A stretch of DNA of 64,000 nucleotides from Gluconacetobacter azotocaptans (GCF_014174355.1 NZ_JABEQF010000001.1:62001-126000); one strand, 5' to 3'. Counted from the stretch's first letter, positions 1 through 9,085 are shown. Made by a program: numbers and translations. The notes: generated by a model from the sequence alone, not told the origin.

Positions 1-74
1 AGGGCAGACGATGCGCTCAGGCCTGCCGCAACATGCCCGAACGATCGTCGCGTGGTCATGACTGAACGGGCCAT
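1..74 (-). CDS. Partial gene with Tat-like signal peptide, runs off left edge
   Basis: Only the first 24 codons are in the window. The reading begins MARSVMTTRRSFGHVAAGLS and contains an RRSF twin-arginine-like motif followed by a short hydrophobic, small-residue stretch, as in exported cofactor-containing enzymes. Three consecutive ATG codons occur (ending at 80, 77 and 74). A GAGGAG ribosome-binding site occupies 81-86, so the ATG at 74, with 6 bases of spacing, is the best placed start. The mature protein is outside the window, so no function can be assigned. Confidence 0.5.
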   Translation of the reverse strand, partial: MARSVMTTRRSFGHVAAGLSASSA

Positions 75-264
75 CATCATCTCCTCGATGTAAATGCGAG
101 CCGAGACCACCGAACGCAGGCCGAGGGAAAAATGTCCCTCAATTAAAGAAAGATAGGATTTTTTATTAATAATGCGACGGCGAGGATAACCGGCGGACAC
201 TGTTACGTCACAACGGCGTGGGATGTGCGTCGCTCCGCCATGAATCTGGCTGCGCAGCAGGTCT

Positions 265-423
265 ATGGAGGACGTGCAGCGGCCTCAGGCCAGCAGAACG
301 GCATTGCTCGCCGCGATCACGAACGAGACCATACAAGAGAATGCCGAACTCCGACGCTCTATCGAAGCGGAGCAAGGTCATCGCACCGCCCTGCTGGATG
401 CGTTTGCGAGATTGGCGCCTTAG
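265..423 (+). CDS. Hypothetical 52-residue helical protein
   Basis: A short reading frame starting at ATG 265 gives a 52-residue, acidic/basic, Leu-Ala rich peptide (around LLAAITNETIQENAELRRS) with the look of an amphipathic or coiled helix. It ends in TAG at 421-423. A weak purine stretch (GCAGCAGG) lies upstream. I do not recognise a family. It could be a remnant of a longer gene, because the frame closes only a few codons upstream, or chance coding. The rest of 87-450 shows no other supportable gene. Confidence 0.25.
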   Translation: MEDVQRPQASRTALLAAITNETIQENAELRRSIEAEQGHRTALLDAFARLAP

Positions 424-450
424 CGCACGGCCTTCCGACAGGACACCCTC

Positions 451-1404
451 TCACTCGCCGGGTGTGTCGATCTTTGTCCAGTCGAGGTCGGGATTGAACG
501 TGACAACGCGCGCGACGCGCGACGACGTATCCGGGCCCAGATCCTTCTGGAATACGACGCCTTCCTTGCCGACGATGAAGGTCATGATCCCCGATGCACC
601 ATAAATGGCGGGCCATGCGATCAAGGCAAATCCGTCAACCATCTTTCCTTCGCGAACGTAAGATTTGGCGCCATCGGGCGCGTCGGGGCCGCTCGCAGTC
701 AGAATACGATACCGATATCCCTCATACGGCACTGGATTATTCGGGTCGATCTGGCTGGAATAGCCCTCGGACACCGCAGTTGTGAAGAGAGGCGTGAGGG
801 GGCTTTCGGGTATGCCGGGGGTTGAGGGCCAATAAAGACCATCGTAATTTCCGGAGGTGCTTGCCAGCCGCATTGCGTAAACCCCGGTACCCGTTGCCTG
901 CCTGAACATATCAAAATAGGCGTGTTGGGCGTCGACATAGGCAAGGCATATGCGAATGGCTGCTATTTCGTTCCTACCGATACGACGATTGATGATCTCC
1001 TGCGCGCCGGTACGCGAATCAAATCGCCATTTTCCCGAGGTACGAACGATGGGAATGGGCATCGGCCAATCACTCGGACCGACCTGGATGACCATGCGAT
1101 CCGGCGCGATTGGCGTAATCTTGTGACCGGCGTCGTAAGCCTGCAGGAAGTTCATGGCTTGCGCGCGGTCTTTGACCGCGTCGCCGGAGCGAACAAGCGC
1201 CTCGCTGCCGGGACCGAGCACTTTGCCGATCGCTCCTGCATCGTGCGTCTGCAAGGCGCCGACAAGCGCCGTTACAGCGTCTTGAGGGGAAGCGAAGCTC
1301 GGTTGATCCGAACGCGCCATGGCGGGGCCGCCATACAGAATGGCAAGCGTTACCAGCGTGGTCGTCCCCAAGCGACGTCCGCCTCTCTTTTTATCGGCGA
1401 CCAT
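451..1404 (-). CDS. DUF2950 family exported protein
   Basis: A 317-residue protein with an N-terminal signal peptide (MVADKKRGGRRLGTTTLVTL, then a hydrophobic stretch ending near AMA) and the conserved body of DUF2950 proteins: an N-terminal part with PQDAVTALVGAL, and a C-terminal part with YEGYRYRILTASG, FALIAWPAIYGASGIMTFIV and VFQKDLG. The start at 1404 is chosen because AGGGGAGG lies just upstream and it overlaps the upstream DUF3300 gene by 14 bases, implying translational coupling. DUF2950 and DUF3300 commonly sit together at the end of Bat-type operons. The biochemical role is unknown; the product is probably periplasmic or membrane-associated. Confidence 0.85.
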   Translation of the reverse strand: MVADKKRGGRRLGTTTLVTLAILYGGPAMARSDQPSFASPQDAVTALVGALQTHDAGAIGKVLGPGSEALVRSGDAVKDRAQAMNFLQAYDAGHKITPIAPDRMVIQVGPSDWPMPIPIVRTSGKWRFDSRTGAQEIINRRIGRNEIAAIRICLAYVDAQHAYFDMFRQATGTGVYAMRLASTSGNYDGLYWPSTPGIPESPLTPLFTTAVSEGYSSQIDPNNPVPYEGYRYRILTASGPDAPDGAKSYVREGKMVDGFALIAWPAIYGASGIMTFIVGKEGVVFQKDLGPDTSSRVARVVTFNPDLDWTKIDTPGE

Positions 1405-2695
1405 GAAAACCTCCCCTGCCACCACCACGCCCTTGAGACCTGCCTCCACCGCCCTGACGCTGAAAATTGGCCGATTGCCGACTTTGCGCGCCGCGTTGAC
1501 TGAAAGCACCAGTCCGGCCACCATCACCAACGCCACCAAACGCGCCAGAACGCTGAAAGCCGCCACTTTGCGGTTGAAAGCGCTGCCCGCCCGCTCCTTG
1601 CCCACGTGCAGCGCCGTTGGGACGTCCCTGAAAACTGGGCTGCGGACGACTGCCGGGGTTCAGGTTTGGCCGGTTGGCCGGGGTGGAGCTTCTGGGATGC
1701 TGCGGCGTGGGCCTGTTAACGAGGTTACCGGCCACCGGGACACTCCGCCGGCCGATTGAGTTGGTTGGCAGCCCCGTGCTGCGAACCGGCCGGCCCACGG
1801 GTCCACCGGCGGGTCTTTGCAGGTTGGTCGGCCGTTGACCGCCAGTCCGGTTCCAACTGGGGCTCCACGTGCCGGAGGTCACATGCTGCCGGTTCGTATT
1901 GATGTTATTGTAGCGACTGGCGTTCACATTGACGTTGCCATGGTTCCAGTTCGGACTCGACCACCCCCAAAGCGAAGAGCTGATGGCTACCCCTGTTCCG
2001 AAGGCAAGGCCGCCGAGAAGGGCGGTGCCTGCCACGTAAGCCGGCGCGGGAGCGGCTTCGACCGGAGGATATGTCGGGTAGGGCCACGGGCCGTAGACGG
2101 TCGATGGGCTGTAGGTTGGAACATAGACCACGTCGGGTTGGGCCGGTTCGACGATGATCGTCTCTTGAGACCCGCCATCCGATGGGGCTTGCGTCCGCAC
2201 GGTCTGCTGCGGGGTCGATTGCAGATGGTTTTGCGCCTGTGCCTGACGGCGAAGTCTTTGTACGCTGTTCAGGACGTCTTTTTGCTGATTTGCAAACGCA
2301 TACCCCAATTGCTGGGTCCAACCGAGATTGCCGTTCATCTGTGAAAGCGCCTGCGGGAAGGGAATGAGAGACTTCACACTCGGATCCCAGTCGAGCGCAT
2401 CGAGTGCCTTGGTCAACGCGGCCCCCTTGAGCGACTTATGCGCCGGATCGGACGCCCAACGCTCGGCTTCGACGATTTCCACCGGAAATGTCGACGCTAT
2501 CAACATCTGAGTGAGCAGCGTGTCCGGGTACAGGGCGATGGGCGCAAGCAACGCGTCGATCTGTTCCATGTCGAACTGGTCCGCCCCGGACTGCTGCTGC
2601 ACCGGGGTAGGGCTGGCCTGGGCTTCTGCGCAATTTGGCCATGCAGCGTTCAGAGCCAGCGCTGTCGTCAGTATGGGAAGCCATTGACGTTGCAT
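1391..2695 (-). CDS. DUF3300 family exported protein with basic Gly/Arg/Gln-rich tail
   Basis: A 434-residue protein. The start at 2695 has AAGGAAG upstream and gives a clean signal peptide ending near CAEAQA. The N-terminal half is the DUF3300 domain: IDALLAPIALYPDTLLTQML, then AERWASDPAHKSLKG and WDPSVKSLIPFPQAL, then VYVPTYSPSTVYGPWPYP. The C-terminal ~170 residues are low complexity, dominated by Arg, Gly, Pro and Gln, and end in repeated GGGR/GRGG motifs. Such tails are typical of the family. It is the upstream partner of DUF2950, 25 bases downstream of the batD-like gene. Function unknown; a periplasmic or envelope location is inferred. Confidence 0.85.
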   Translation of the reverse strand: MQRQWLPILTTALALNAAWPNCAEAQASPTPVQQQSGADQFDMEQIDALLAPIALYPDTLLTQMLIASTFPVEIVEAERWASDPAHKSLKGAALTKALDALDWDPSVKSLIPFPQALSQMNGNLGWTQQLGYAFANQQKDVLNSVQRLRRQAQAQNHLQSTPQQTVRTQAPSDGGSQETIIVEPAQPDVVYVPTYSPSTVYGPWPYPTYPPVEAAPAPAYVAGTALLGGLAFGTGVAISSSLWGWSSPNWNHGNVNVNASRYNNINTNRQHVTSGTWSPSWNRTGGQRPTNLQRPAGGPVGRPVRSTGLPTNSIGRRSVPVAGNLVNRPTPQHPRSSTPANRPNLNPGSRPQPSFQGRPNGAARGQGAGGQRFQPQSGGFQRSGAFGGVGDGGRTGAFSQRGAQSRQSANFQRQGGGGRSQGRGGGRGGFHGRR

Positions 2696-2720
2696 GATCG
2701 CGCTTCCTTTATGCAGCGTT

Positions 2721-3958
2721 TCACGAAGTCGGGTTAAGTGGCGGAAGTGCGTTGGTTGTCTTCCTGTGATGACGTTGGCGTCGGAGCAGTCGCGCCGCTT
2801 GACCCAGGCGACGAGCATCGCCACGGTTCCAGCCCCGGGATGGTCCGAACAAATGCCCTTCCAGGATGGCGGCTTGCGCGTTCAGTTGCGGAGAGGACGA
2901 TTCACCCACCCGGCACGCGATCCAACGTTGCAGCGTCCGAAAGGTGGCTTTCGGATCTGCGGTCCGACATGCACGCTCCAGGTTCCGCAAGGCGACCCGC
3001 TCGTCACCGTCCCATGCCGCGCGGAGTGCCGAAAGGCGCGCGACAATGCGGTGACGCCATGCACATGCCAGTATTACCACACCAAGCACGAGAGGCAGGC
3101 CAAGCATGCAAGGGCCGGCCAAAAACCTACCTCGCGATATTACCCTGTTGGACAATGCCGCGCTTGTGACAGTCACCGCTCGCCCGGGCACGCTCAGTGA
3201 GTGTGCCTCATTGTTTTGAAGGTCCCACCAGGGTTGGCTTACTCCCGGGAGGATGGTGCGACCGGATCGTTCAAACACATAGGTGACATGGTCCGTCCGC
3301 TGTCCGATAACCGCGCCGTGTTCGACCCTGTCCTCAATCACGGGGGCATCGACATAGACCTGGACACCGGGGGGAGCAACAAAATCCAGCGCCGAGAGCG
3401 CAAGCCCCGGTACGTCGGTCGCGCGCCGCGTGACCACTCTCTTAAGCGCATCACCGACGTGGAATGTTCCTGAAGGGAAGGGCGCCCAACTCTCGGTCAG
3501 CGTCACGTCGGGGGAGGCCACAATCGGCTCCGACGGATCGAGCCCGGGTGGCACGATAGCCTTCAGAGATAGACCCGGCCCCGTCATCGTCCCGCTAATT
3601 CCCCCGCCTTGTGCCAGTAACGTGACCTGGAAAGGGGGAAAGTGAAGTGTGACCGGCCGGCGCGGATAAACGTCGAACGCGAAGCGCTTGCCAATGTAGC
3701 TTCTACCATCGAGCTGAGCCGTGATCGTCGTTGCCTGGCTCTCGAACCGCAGTACCTGTGGGCCCTCCATGCGAGGCGATGCGACCCGCGGAGGATAGGC
3801 CATTTCGTCCGGAAAAAGGACGTCAGCAAAGATATGCACGGCTTGGCCGACCATCACGGTCCCCGCGGGTTCGCGCGTGGCGCGCAGCAGCACCGTTGAG
3901 CAGAGGCATACTGTACGCACATGAAGCAAACGATCAGGATACCTAACGCCTGTATCAT
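2721..3958 (-). pseudogene. batD: batD-like gene, frameshifted just after its signal peptide
   Basis: From about 3896 down to 2721 one frame encodes a BatD-like protein: LLRATREPAGTVMVGQAV and the following beta-rich domains, a proline-glycine-rich middle (PPGLDPSEPIVASPDV), a transmembrane segment (MLGLPLVLGVVILACAW) and a cytoplasmic tail. The natural start is ATG 3958, which overlaps the TGA of the upstream gene (ATGA) and opens a signal peptide, MIQALGILIVCFMCVQYASA. That peptide is in a different frame: the coding phase slips by one base near 3898. Without the shift it would be a normal ~412-residue exported protein. Either the gene is broken or the base is a sequence error. A start inside the other frame would lack an export signal. 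Confidence 0.7.
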
Positions 3959-4583
3959 GGAGCCGTTCCCTGCTGCTCAAGCTGGTAGGCGAATCGGGCG
4001 CAGAAAATCTGCCCGTCTGGTTTGCACACGGCGTAACCACAAGGCCCGGATCGCTTCATCCGCCATGGCTGGAACCGCGGCGTCATCAGGTGCAGGATGG
4101 TCGTCACGATCCTGATCCCGGCGATATCTCTCATCGGGCACGACCCGTTCCTGCCCGGTCTGCTTGCCCTGGAGGCGAGAGAGGTTTTCGGCCCGGGCGA
4201 GAGCCAGAGCCAGAGCAGGATTGGCAATGGCGTCTGTCCATCCCGGCCGCATTGCCAGCGCCTGGCCATACTGCCGGACCGCACGCATCCGTATATTTTC
4301 CAAGCATCACCAGCGCGTTTCCTCGGTCGTAAGACGACACCGAGGTCTTCGACAAGGCAAAGCTTTGTTCCGCCTCGACAAAGCGACCCGCCTTCATCAG
4401 GGCGACACCACGCCAGACCGGATCGGCGAAGACGTCGGCGGCGCGGTCGAATTTGCCATGTCGAAGCAGGGATGCGCCTCTCTGGTCCGCCGTTGCCCAG
4501 AGCGCGCGCCAGACATCGCGCCAACTGAATCCCGCAAGGGCTATGGCTGAAGCAACGACAATCAGGAGTGCTGCGCGCCTCAT
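3955..4583 (-). pseudogene. batC: batC-like TPR membrane protein, two frameshifts
   Basis: The start ATG 4583 overlaps the stop of batB (ATGA). The protein begins MRRAALLIVVASAIALAGF (membrane anchor), followed by TPR-like repeats (ADVFADPVWRGVALMKAGRF, SYDRGNALVMLGKYTDA). Near 4280-4287 a tandem CGCA duplication (plus strand) adds four bases and shifts the frame; the homologous continuation AVRQYGQALAMRPGWTDAI is in the next frame. A second slip near 4004 (one extra C/G) separates RRVQTRRADFL from the family's ending RFAYQ, which continues to a TGA at 3955-3957. Both lesions break an otherwise recognisable Bat TPR protein. Confidence 0.7.
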
Positions 4584-5491
4584 CCGCGCAGCGTCAAGCC
4601 TCGCCGGAACCAGGGCAGCACCGTGAGCGCCAGCAGCGGCACCAGGTACCAACCGCCATCGCGCCAGCGCTCGGTGGCGCCGGGCTGATCCGGCCTGACG
4701 CCTGGCCGCGACAGGGAACGACCGAGAGCAGTGACATCTGCCGTATCGGTCGTCAGGTGCGTTATCGTCACCCCCGGCGATCGGGCGAGGTCGGCGAAAC
4801 CTTCCCCAGGCTCGCGGCCCGGTGGCAGCATCGGCAGGATGGCGATCGGGAGGCCCTGCTTCGGAAAGCGCGGCGTGGGAGCCACTTCGTCCGCCAGCAC
4901 GAATATCGTGCCCCCCTGCCCACTTTCCGACAGCATTTGCCGTGCATCGGCGATGGCGGCAGGAAGCGCGTCGCCCGACTTCTGCATTATTGTGGAAGAC
5001 AGAGCGCGGGCCATCGTAACCACGACACCATGGTCGGACGTCGGGGGGAGCACGAAATGTGCCGAACCCGCATAGGCAATCAGGCCGGCCGGAAGTGTCG
5101 GTTGCGATTGCAGCAGGTCGGTGACCTTCTCGACCGCACGTTCCAGCCGGCTCGGCTGAAGGTCGGTCGCCTCCATCGAGGGAGTCACCCGCAACAGGAT
5201 CATCACCGGTGCAGGATCGGCGGCGAAAGGCGAGGGTTCACGCTGCCAGGAGGGGCCCGCGACCGCGAACGAGCCGAGCAGCCATCCCCCCAGAAGAACG
5301 TTTTCCGGGCGGAGCCAGGTCCGGCTTCGCGCATCCACCACGAAGTGGATCAGCAAATCGGGATCGATCACAGCCCGCCATCGCCGCGTAATGTCCGCCG
5401 AAAGGTGATGCACCAGCCACAGCACACCCGCCGGTACCATGGCCAGTAGCCAAAGAGGCCCCAGGAAATGAAAGGCGGACACCGCGCTCAT
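4580..5491 (-). CDS. batB: BatB-like von Willebrand factor A membrane protein
   Basis: The 303-residue reading starts at ATG 5491, overlapping the stop of the batA remnant. It has an N-terminal membrane segment (FLGPLWLLAMVPAGVLWL), a second (LLGGWLLGSFAVAGPSW), a vWA domain (PVMILLRVTPSMEATDLQPS, LPAGLIAYAGSAHFVLPPTS) and a C-terminal segment (YLVPLLALTVLPWF) ending in an Arg-rich tail. The usual MIDAS DxSxS motif reads RVTPS, so the first Asp is missing; I recall this as common in the second vWA protein of such operons. The reading frame is intact, but it sits between broken partners and may be non-functional in practice. Confidence 0.75.
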   Translation of the reverse strand: MSAVSAFHFLGPLWLLAMVPAGVLWLVHHLSADITRRWRAVIDPDLLIHFVVDARSRTWLRPENVLLGGWLLGSFAVAGPSWQREPSPFAADPAPVMILLRVTPSMEATDLQPSRLERAVEKVTDLLQSQPTLPAGLIAYAGSAHFVLPPTSDHGVVVTMARALSSTIMQKSGDALPAAIADARQMLSESGQGGTIFVLADEVAPTPRFPKQGLPIAILPMLPPGREPGEGFADLARSPGVTITHLTTDTADVTALGRSLSRPGVRPDQPGATERWRDGGWYLVPLLALTVLPWFRRGLTLRG

Positions 5492-5788
5492 GTCCGTCCC
5501 GATATCGGTCGTCGCGATCGGCGCGGCCGCAGCCATGACGCCTGTATGCCGATCGTCAGCATCAGGACCGCGCCGATCGGCCACCAGAACAGGTCGCTGC
5601 GCGGGCGCTCGGACACAATGTCGATTTCGTGTGTCTCCGTCGCGTTTATCTGGCTATGGACCTGCGCAAGGCTTCCGCGGTCCATGGCTCTGAAGAAGCT
5701 GCCGCCCGTCGATTGCGCGATATCGCGCAATGCCGCCTCATCCAGTTTATCCTCCCCCACCGCGGCCGGATCACCGATTGCAACCGTT
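5488..5788 (-). pseudogene. batA: batA-like vWA gene, 3' fragment only
   Basis: About 100 codons match the C-terminal part of a BatA-type vWA protein: VAIGDPAAVGEDKLDEAALR, then DIAQSTGGSFFRAMDRGSL, HSQINATETHEIDIVSERPR and a final transmembrane segment (LFWWPIGAVLMLTIGIQASW). Homology stops at about 5785-5791, where plus-strand DUF1254 coding sequence begins. The vWA core, N-terminal anchor and all upstream genes of a normal operon (moxR, DUF58) are absent. It ends in TGA overlapping the batB start. A GTG at 5760 could start a 90-residue peptide, but this is clearly a remnant. Confidence 0.7.
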
Positions 5789-5790
5789 AT

Positions 5791-6484
5791 GTCGATCCGC
5801 AGGACATGGAGATGCGCGGCATGCTGGCCGCCCTCTGCATCGTAAAGGGCGAACCCTTCGCGCGGATGGGAACGCCCGCAAGCTGCTCGATCTTGCGGCG
5901 AAGACCGCCTACAAGATGGGCCTTGCTGTGTCCTATGAGCCGCAGACTATCGTGCCCGACGGCTTGTGGTATCCGGACCGGCATTGGCTGAATGTATTTC
6001 CGGGCAACGCAACGTTTACCGCCGAAACCTTCAATTACATTGACCCACGCACTGGCTTCTTCACCAACGCCTATTCGGCGAGCCCTGGTATGGCGGTCAA
6101 CATGGAGAATGTCGGGGCCAAGTATCCAGCCACTTTCGTCGACGCTTCGGGCGCGTTTCTCTCCGGCGACAAGAGCTACAGGCTCAATCTGCCCAAGAAT
6201 ATTCCGGCGGCGCTGTTCTGGCCGGTCACCGTCTACGATTCGATGACGGCGACCCAAGTGCGGAACGGACAGCCCTTCGCCTCGATCAACACCATGGACA
6301 AGCTGCCGATGAACACGGACGGTTCGACCGACATCTATCTGGGGCCACAGCCGCCGGGCGAGGGAAAAACTGGATTAAGACCGTATCCGGCGAAGGCTTC
6401 TTCGTGATCCTGCGCCTTTACGGGCCGACCAGGGCCTTCTTCGACAAGAGCTGGAAGCCTGGCGACATCGAGTTCGTGAAATGA
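5791..6484 (+). pseudogene. DUF1254/DUF1214 protein, 5'-truncated and frameshifted
   Basis: The fragment begins in the middle of a DUF1254-family protein (VDPQDMEMRGMLAALCIVKG) and runs to the family's end (GPTRAFFDKSWKPGDIEFVK, TGA 6482-6484). Two frame slips are visible. Near 5858-5865, GEPFA joins to ARKLLDLAAKTAYKMG in another frame. In the A-run at 6365-6370, GPQPPGEGK is separated from NWIKTVSGEGFFVILRLYG. The missing 5' half, including any signal peptide, was lost at the junction with batA. Intact members are exported proteins of roughly 450-480 residues and unknown function. The next gene is a paralogue in tandem. Confidence 0.75.
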
Positions 6485-6526
6485 CCCCGGCCATGCCGAC
6501 GGCCCATCGGACGACGGAGGACCGCG

Positions 6527-7827
6527 ATGCACAGGACGACGATGCTGACGATCGGACTCGCATGCGTGCTTGTAACTCCGGCCCTGGCGCGGAACTAACT
6601 GACGACAGCACCTTACCTGTTCGAGCGGGGCTATCCCACCGCAGACACGGCGCGACGTGCGCGCGACGATGCCGCCCGGGAGAACGCGGTGGTTGCCTAT
6701 TGCTTCTGGTACCCGGCAGTGTCGGTCGAAGGGATCTTCAATGGCAACCGGGCGGTTGGCATCGAAGACAACATGTCCATGGGCATCGTGGCTGCGGGGC
6801 CTCGACAGGTTGGCTTCACGCTCAATTCCGACACGCCCTACGGAGCGGCTGCCCTTGGGCGAAGTGCCGGTTGGTTATCAGGTCGGGCGCTCGTCCTCGT
6901 ACAAGCTGCTGCTCGCCGTTCGAACACTCCCGGTCGGGGGGAAATGTTCCGGCGGCAATGGACGCGTTGCGCAAGATCAAGATCTATCCGCTCTCCACCG
7001 CCGCGAATCCTGTGCTTATGACGTTCGTCGACACGACCGAAAAATCGATGGACAGTTCCTCGCTACACTGGGAAGGGAACCTCCAGTTCTGGGAGGTGCT
7101 TAACCGCATCATCGACATCGAGCCGCCTGTCGACAAGTTCCTGCCGATGTACGGGCTGCTTGCCACGCTCGGCATCGAGAAAGGCAAGCCGTTCGTGCCT
7201 GACGCGCGCATGAAGAACATCTTGGAGAGTGCCGCCGTCGAGGGGCGGAGGCAGATGATGGTCTCCGCCTTCGACAGTGTGCGACCAGATCGGTTGGCAT
7301 GGCCAGACCGAAAGTGGGAATGGGTTGGCCTGGTACCGGGGAGCGCCCAGTTCGAGACGCCGGCCGGAATCGATCTGGAGGCGCGCGACCGTTGGTTCGC
7401 CCAAGCGATTGTGACATCGCCTGCCATGTTTCGTCGCACCGTCGGCGCCGGCTCGCTCTACTGGCTCGCGGCGCGCGACCGGACCGGCGCCTATCTGGAT
7501 GGTGGAAAAAGTTACACGCTGCGGATTCCGCAGCCGGTCCCCGGGAAATTGTTCTGGCCCGTGACGGTATATGATGCAGAGACCCGTTCGGAGGTGCAGA
7601 CTGACCAGGACGAGGCCGCGCTTCGGTCAATGGTCGAACTGAAGGATGTCGCAGGGAGGGCGCCAGTCGATCTGTATTTCGGCCCCACGGCACCTGACGG
7701 ATACGAAAACCGATGGATCAAGACCATTCCTGGTGAGGGCCGGTTTGCCTATATCCGCATCTACGGTCCGGAGCAGGCGGCATTCGATGGAAGCCGGAAA
7801 CCAGGAGATTTCGAAGAGATGAAGTGA
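6527..7827 (+). pseudogene. Second DUF1254/DUF1214 gene, several inactivating lesions
   Basis: The start ATG 6527 has GGAGG upstream and opens a signal peptide (MHRTTMLTIGLACVLVTPALA). An in-frame TAA at 6596-6598 follows immediately, after which the same frame resumes as PYLFERGYPTADTARRARDD and AYCFWYPAVSVEGIFNGNRA. Around 6840-6860 the frame changes and a block of the conserved middle appears deleted (SDTPYGAA jumps to GEVPVGYQVGRSSSYKLLL). An extra G in the run near 6936-6941 causes another slip before NVPAAMDALRKIKIYPLSTA. From there to TGA 7825-7827 the C-terminal domain is intact (SLHWEGNLQFWEVLNRIIDI, LFWPVTVYDAETRSEVQ, RWIKTIPGEGRFAYIRIYG). Confidence 0.8.
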
Positions 7828-8047
7828 GTCGCGTCAAATGCCAGGGCGGCTGAAGTGTCATATCCGCTTCGTGCCGTTCCAAGAAAGACATCGGTTGCCG
7901 CTAATGATACGAACCGGCACGGGGTCCGCCGATCGGATGGTGGGGTGACTGAATTCCGGCCTCTTTTATCTGTGTCGTTCTCGCGGATCCCGTGCTCGCG
8001 GCACAGATCCGTGGCCGTCTGCGTGAAAATGGCCTGTGCCACGCGTA

Positions 8048-9085
8048 TCATTCATCTTCGGCGGAGGTTTCCCGGGAAGCATCGCTGTCCGGGGTGCGCG
8101 TGGACGTCGATGCGTGGCTGATCCGGCGGAAGAAGGCGGTCAGTCCCAGCGCCATGAAAACTGTCAGAACGGCCAGTGTCTGCCTTTTGCCTCTGCTCCG
8201 TGGCCGGGACCGAAGACCGCCGTCAATATGTCCTTCGTCGGCGGCCGGGGCGAACAAATTGCCGTCTGTTGTCGCCGCGGCATCGGCGGTCGCGAAATAG
8301 CGCGTCAGAATACGGTTCATGATTCGTGCCGTCATGGCCGGGGCCAGCATATGGACAAGTCGACCGCCCCAGGCTGTTGACCCGATCATGACGGTGTCCT
8401 TCGGGTGGGCCAGAAGGTTCACGATGGCGGCGGCAACGCGTCGCGCATCCAGCAGGGGTGGTGGTGCCGAGAGGCGGTGCCCGGTGTAATTCGCACCATG
8501 CGAAATGCCGGGCGTGTCGACAAAGCTGGGATAGACATCGCAGATGTGGATGTGGGGATGCCCGGACAGTTCCCCGCGCAGGGCTTCGGAAAATCCACGC
8601 AGGCCGAATTTGCTGGCGCTGTAGGCGGCGGCATAGGGTGCGGCGCAGAAACCGCCCACCGAAATGACATTGACAAACGTGCCGAACCGCTGGTCGAGGA
8701 AGATCGGCAGAACCGCATGGGCGTCGTTCATGTGACCGAGCAGGTTTGTCCGGACGACCTGTTCATGGGCCCTGATGGGGACCTCGTGAAATCTGCCCAC
8801 AGCGCCGACGCCGGCATTGCTGACCCACATGTCGATCGTGCCGGCAAATACACGGGCCTGCTGCGCCAGGTTCTGGACGGCGGCGGCATCGGTCACATCG
8901 GTCGGGATCACCGTCACTTGGGCGCCGGCGTCGCGGCATCGCGCCGCGATGGCATTCAGGGCGTCAGCATTGCGGGCAGCCAATACCAGCATTGCACCCG
9001 GGCGGGCCAATGTTTCCGCTATCGCTTGGCCGATACCGCTGGATGCACCTGTGATCACCACGTTTGCAGAGGGAAATTCAGGCAT
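8048..9085 (-). CDS. SDR-family oxidoreductase with C-terminal membrane tail
   Basis: A 345-residue protein started at ATG 9085 (AAAGGAC upstream). The Rossmann motif TGASSGIG lies at residues 12-19, NAG at 90-92 and the catalytic YSASK at 155-159 with the upstream Ser in ISVGG. This is a classical SDR core of about 250 residues, likely NAD(P)H-dependent. The extra C-terminal ~90 residues contain a basic stretch and a single hydrophobic segment (LAVLTVFMALGLTAFF), suggesting membrane tethering. The substrate cannot be told. It is transcribed divergently from the Gfo/Idh/MocA gene that starts 167 bases away, so the two may share a control region. Confidence 0.85.
   Translation of the reverse strand: MPEFPSANVVITGASSGIGQAIAETLARPGAMLVLAARNADALNAIAARCRDAGAQVTVIPTDVTDAAAVQNLAQQARVFAGTIDMWVSNAGVGAVGRFHEVPIRAHEQVVRTNLLGHMNDAHAVLPIFLDQRFGTFVNVISVGGFCAAPYAAAYSASKFGLRGFSEALRGELSGHPHIHICDVYPSFVDTPGISHGANYTGHRLSAPPPLLDARRVAAAIVNLLAHPKDTVMIGSTAWGGRLVHMLAPAMTARIMNRILTRYFATADAAATTDGNLFAPAADEGHIDGGLRSRPRSRGKRQTLAVLTVFMALGLTAFFRRISHASTSTRTPDSDASRETSAEDE

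Noticed and set aside
5488-7827. Insertion sequence as cause of the broken genes
   Set aside because: No transposase coding, terminal inverted repeats or target duplication seen at the junction or lesions; small indels and a deletion explain the damage.
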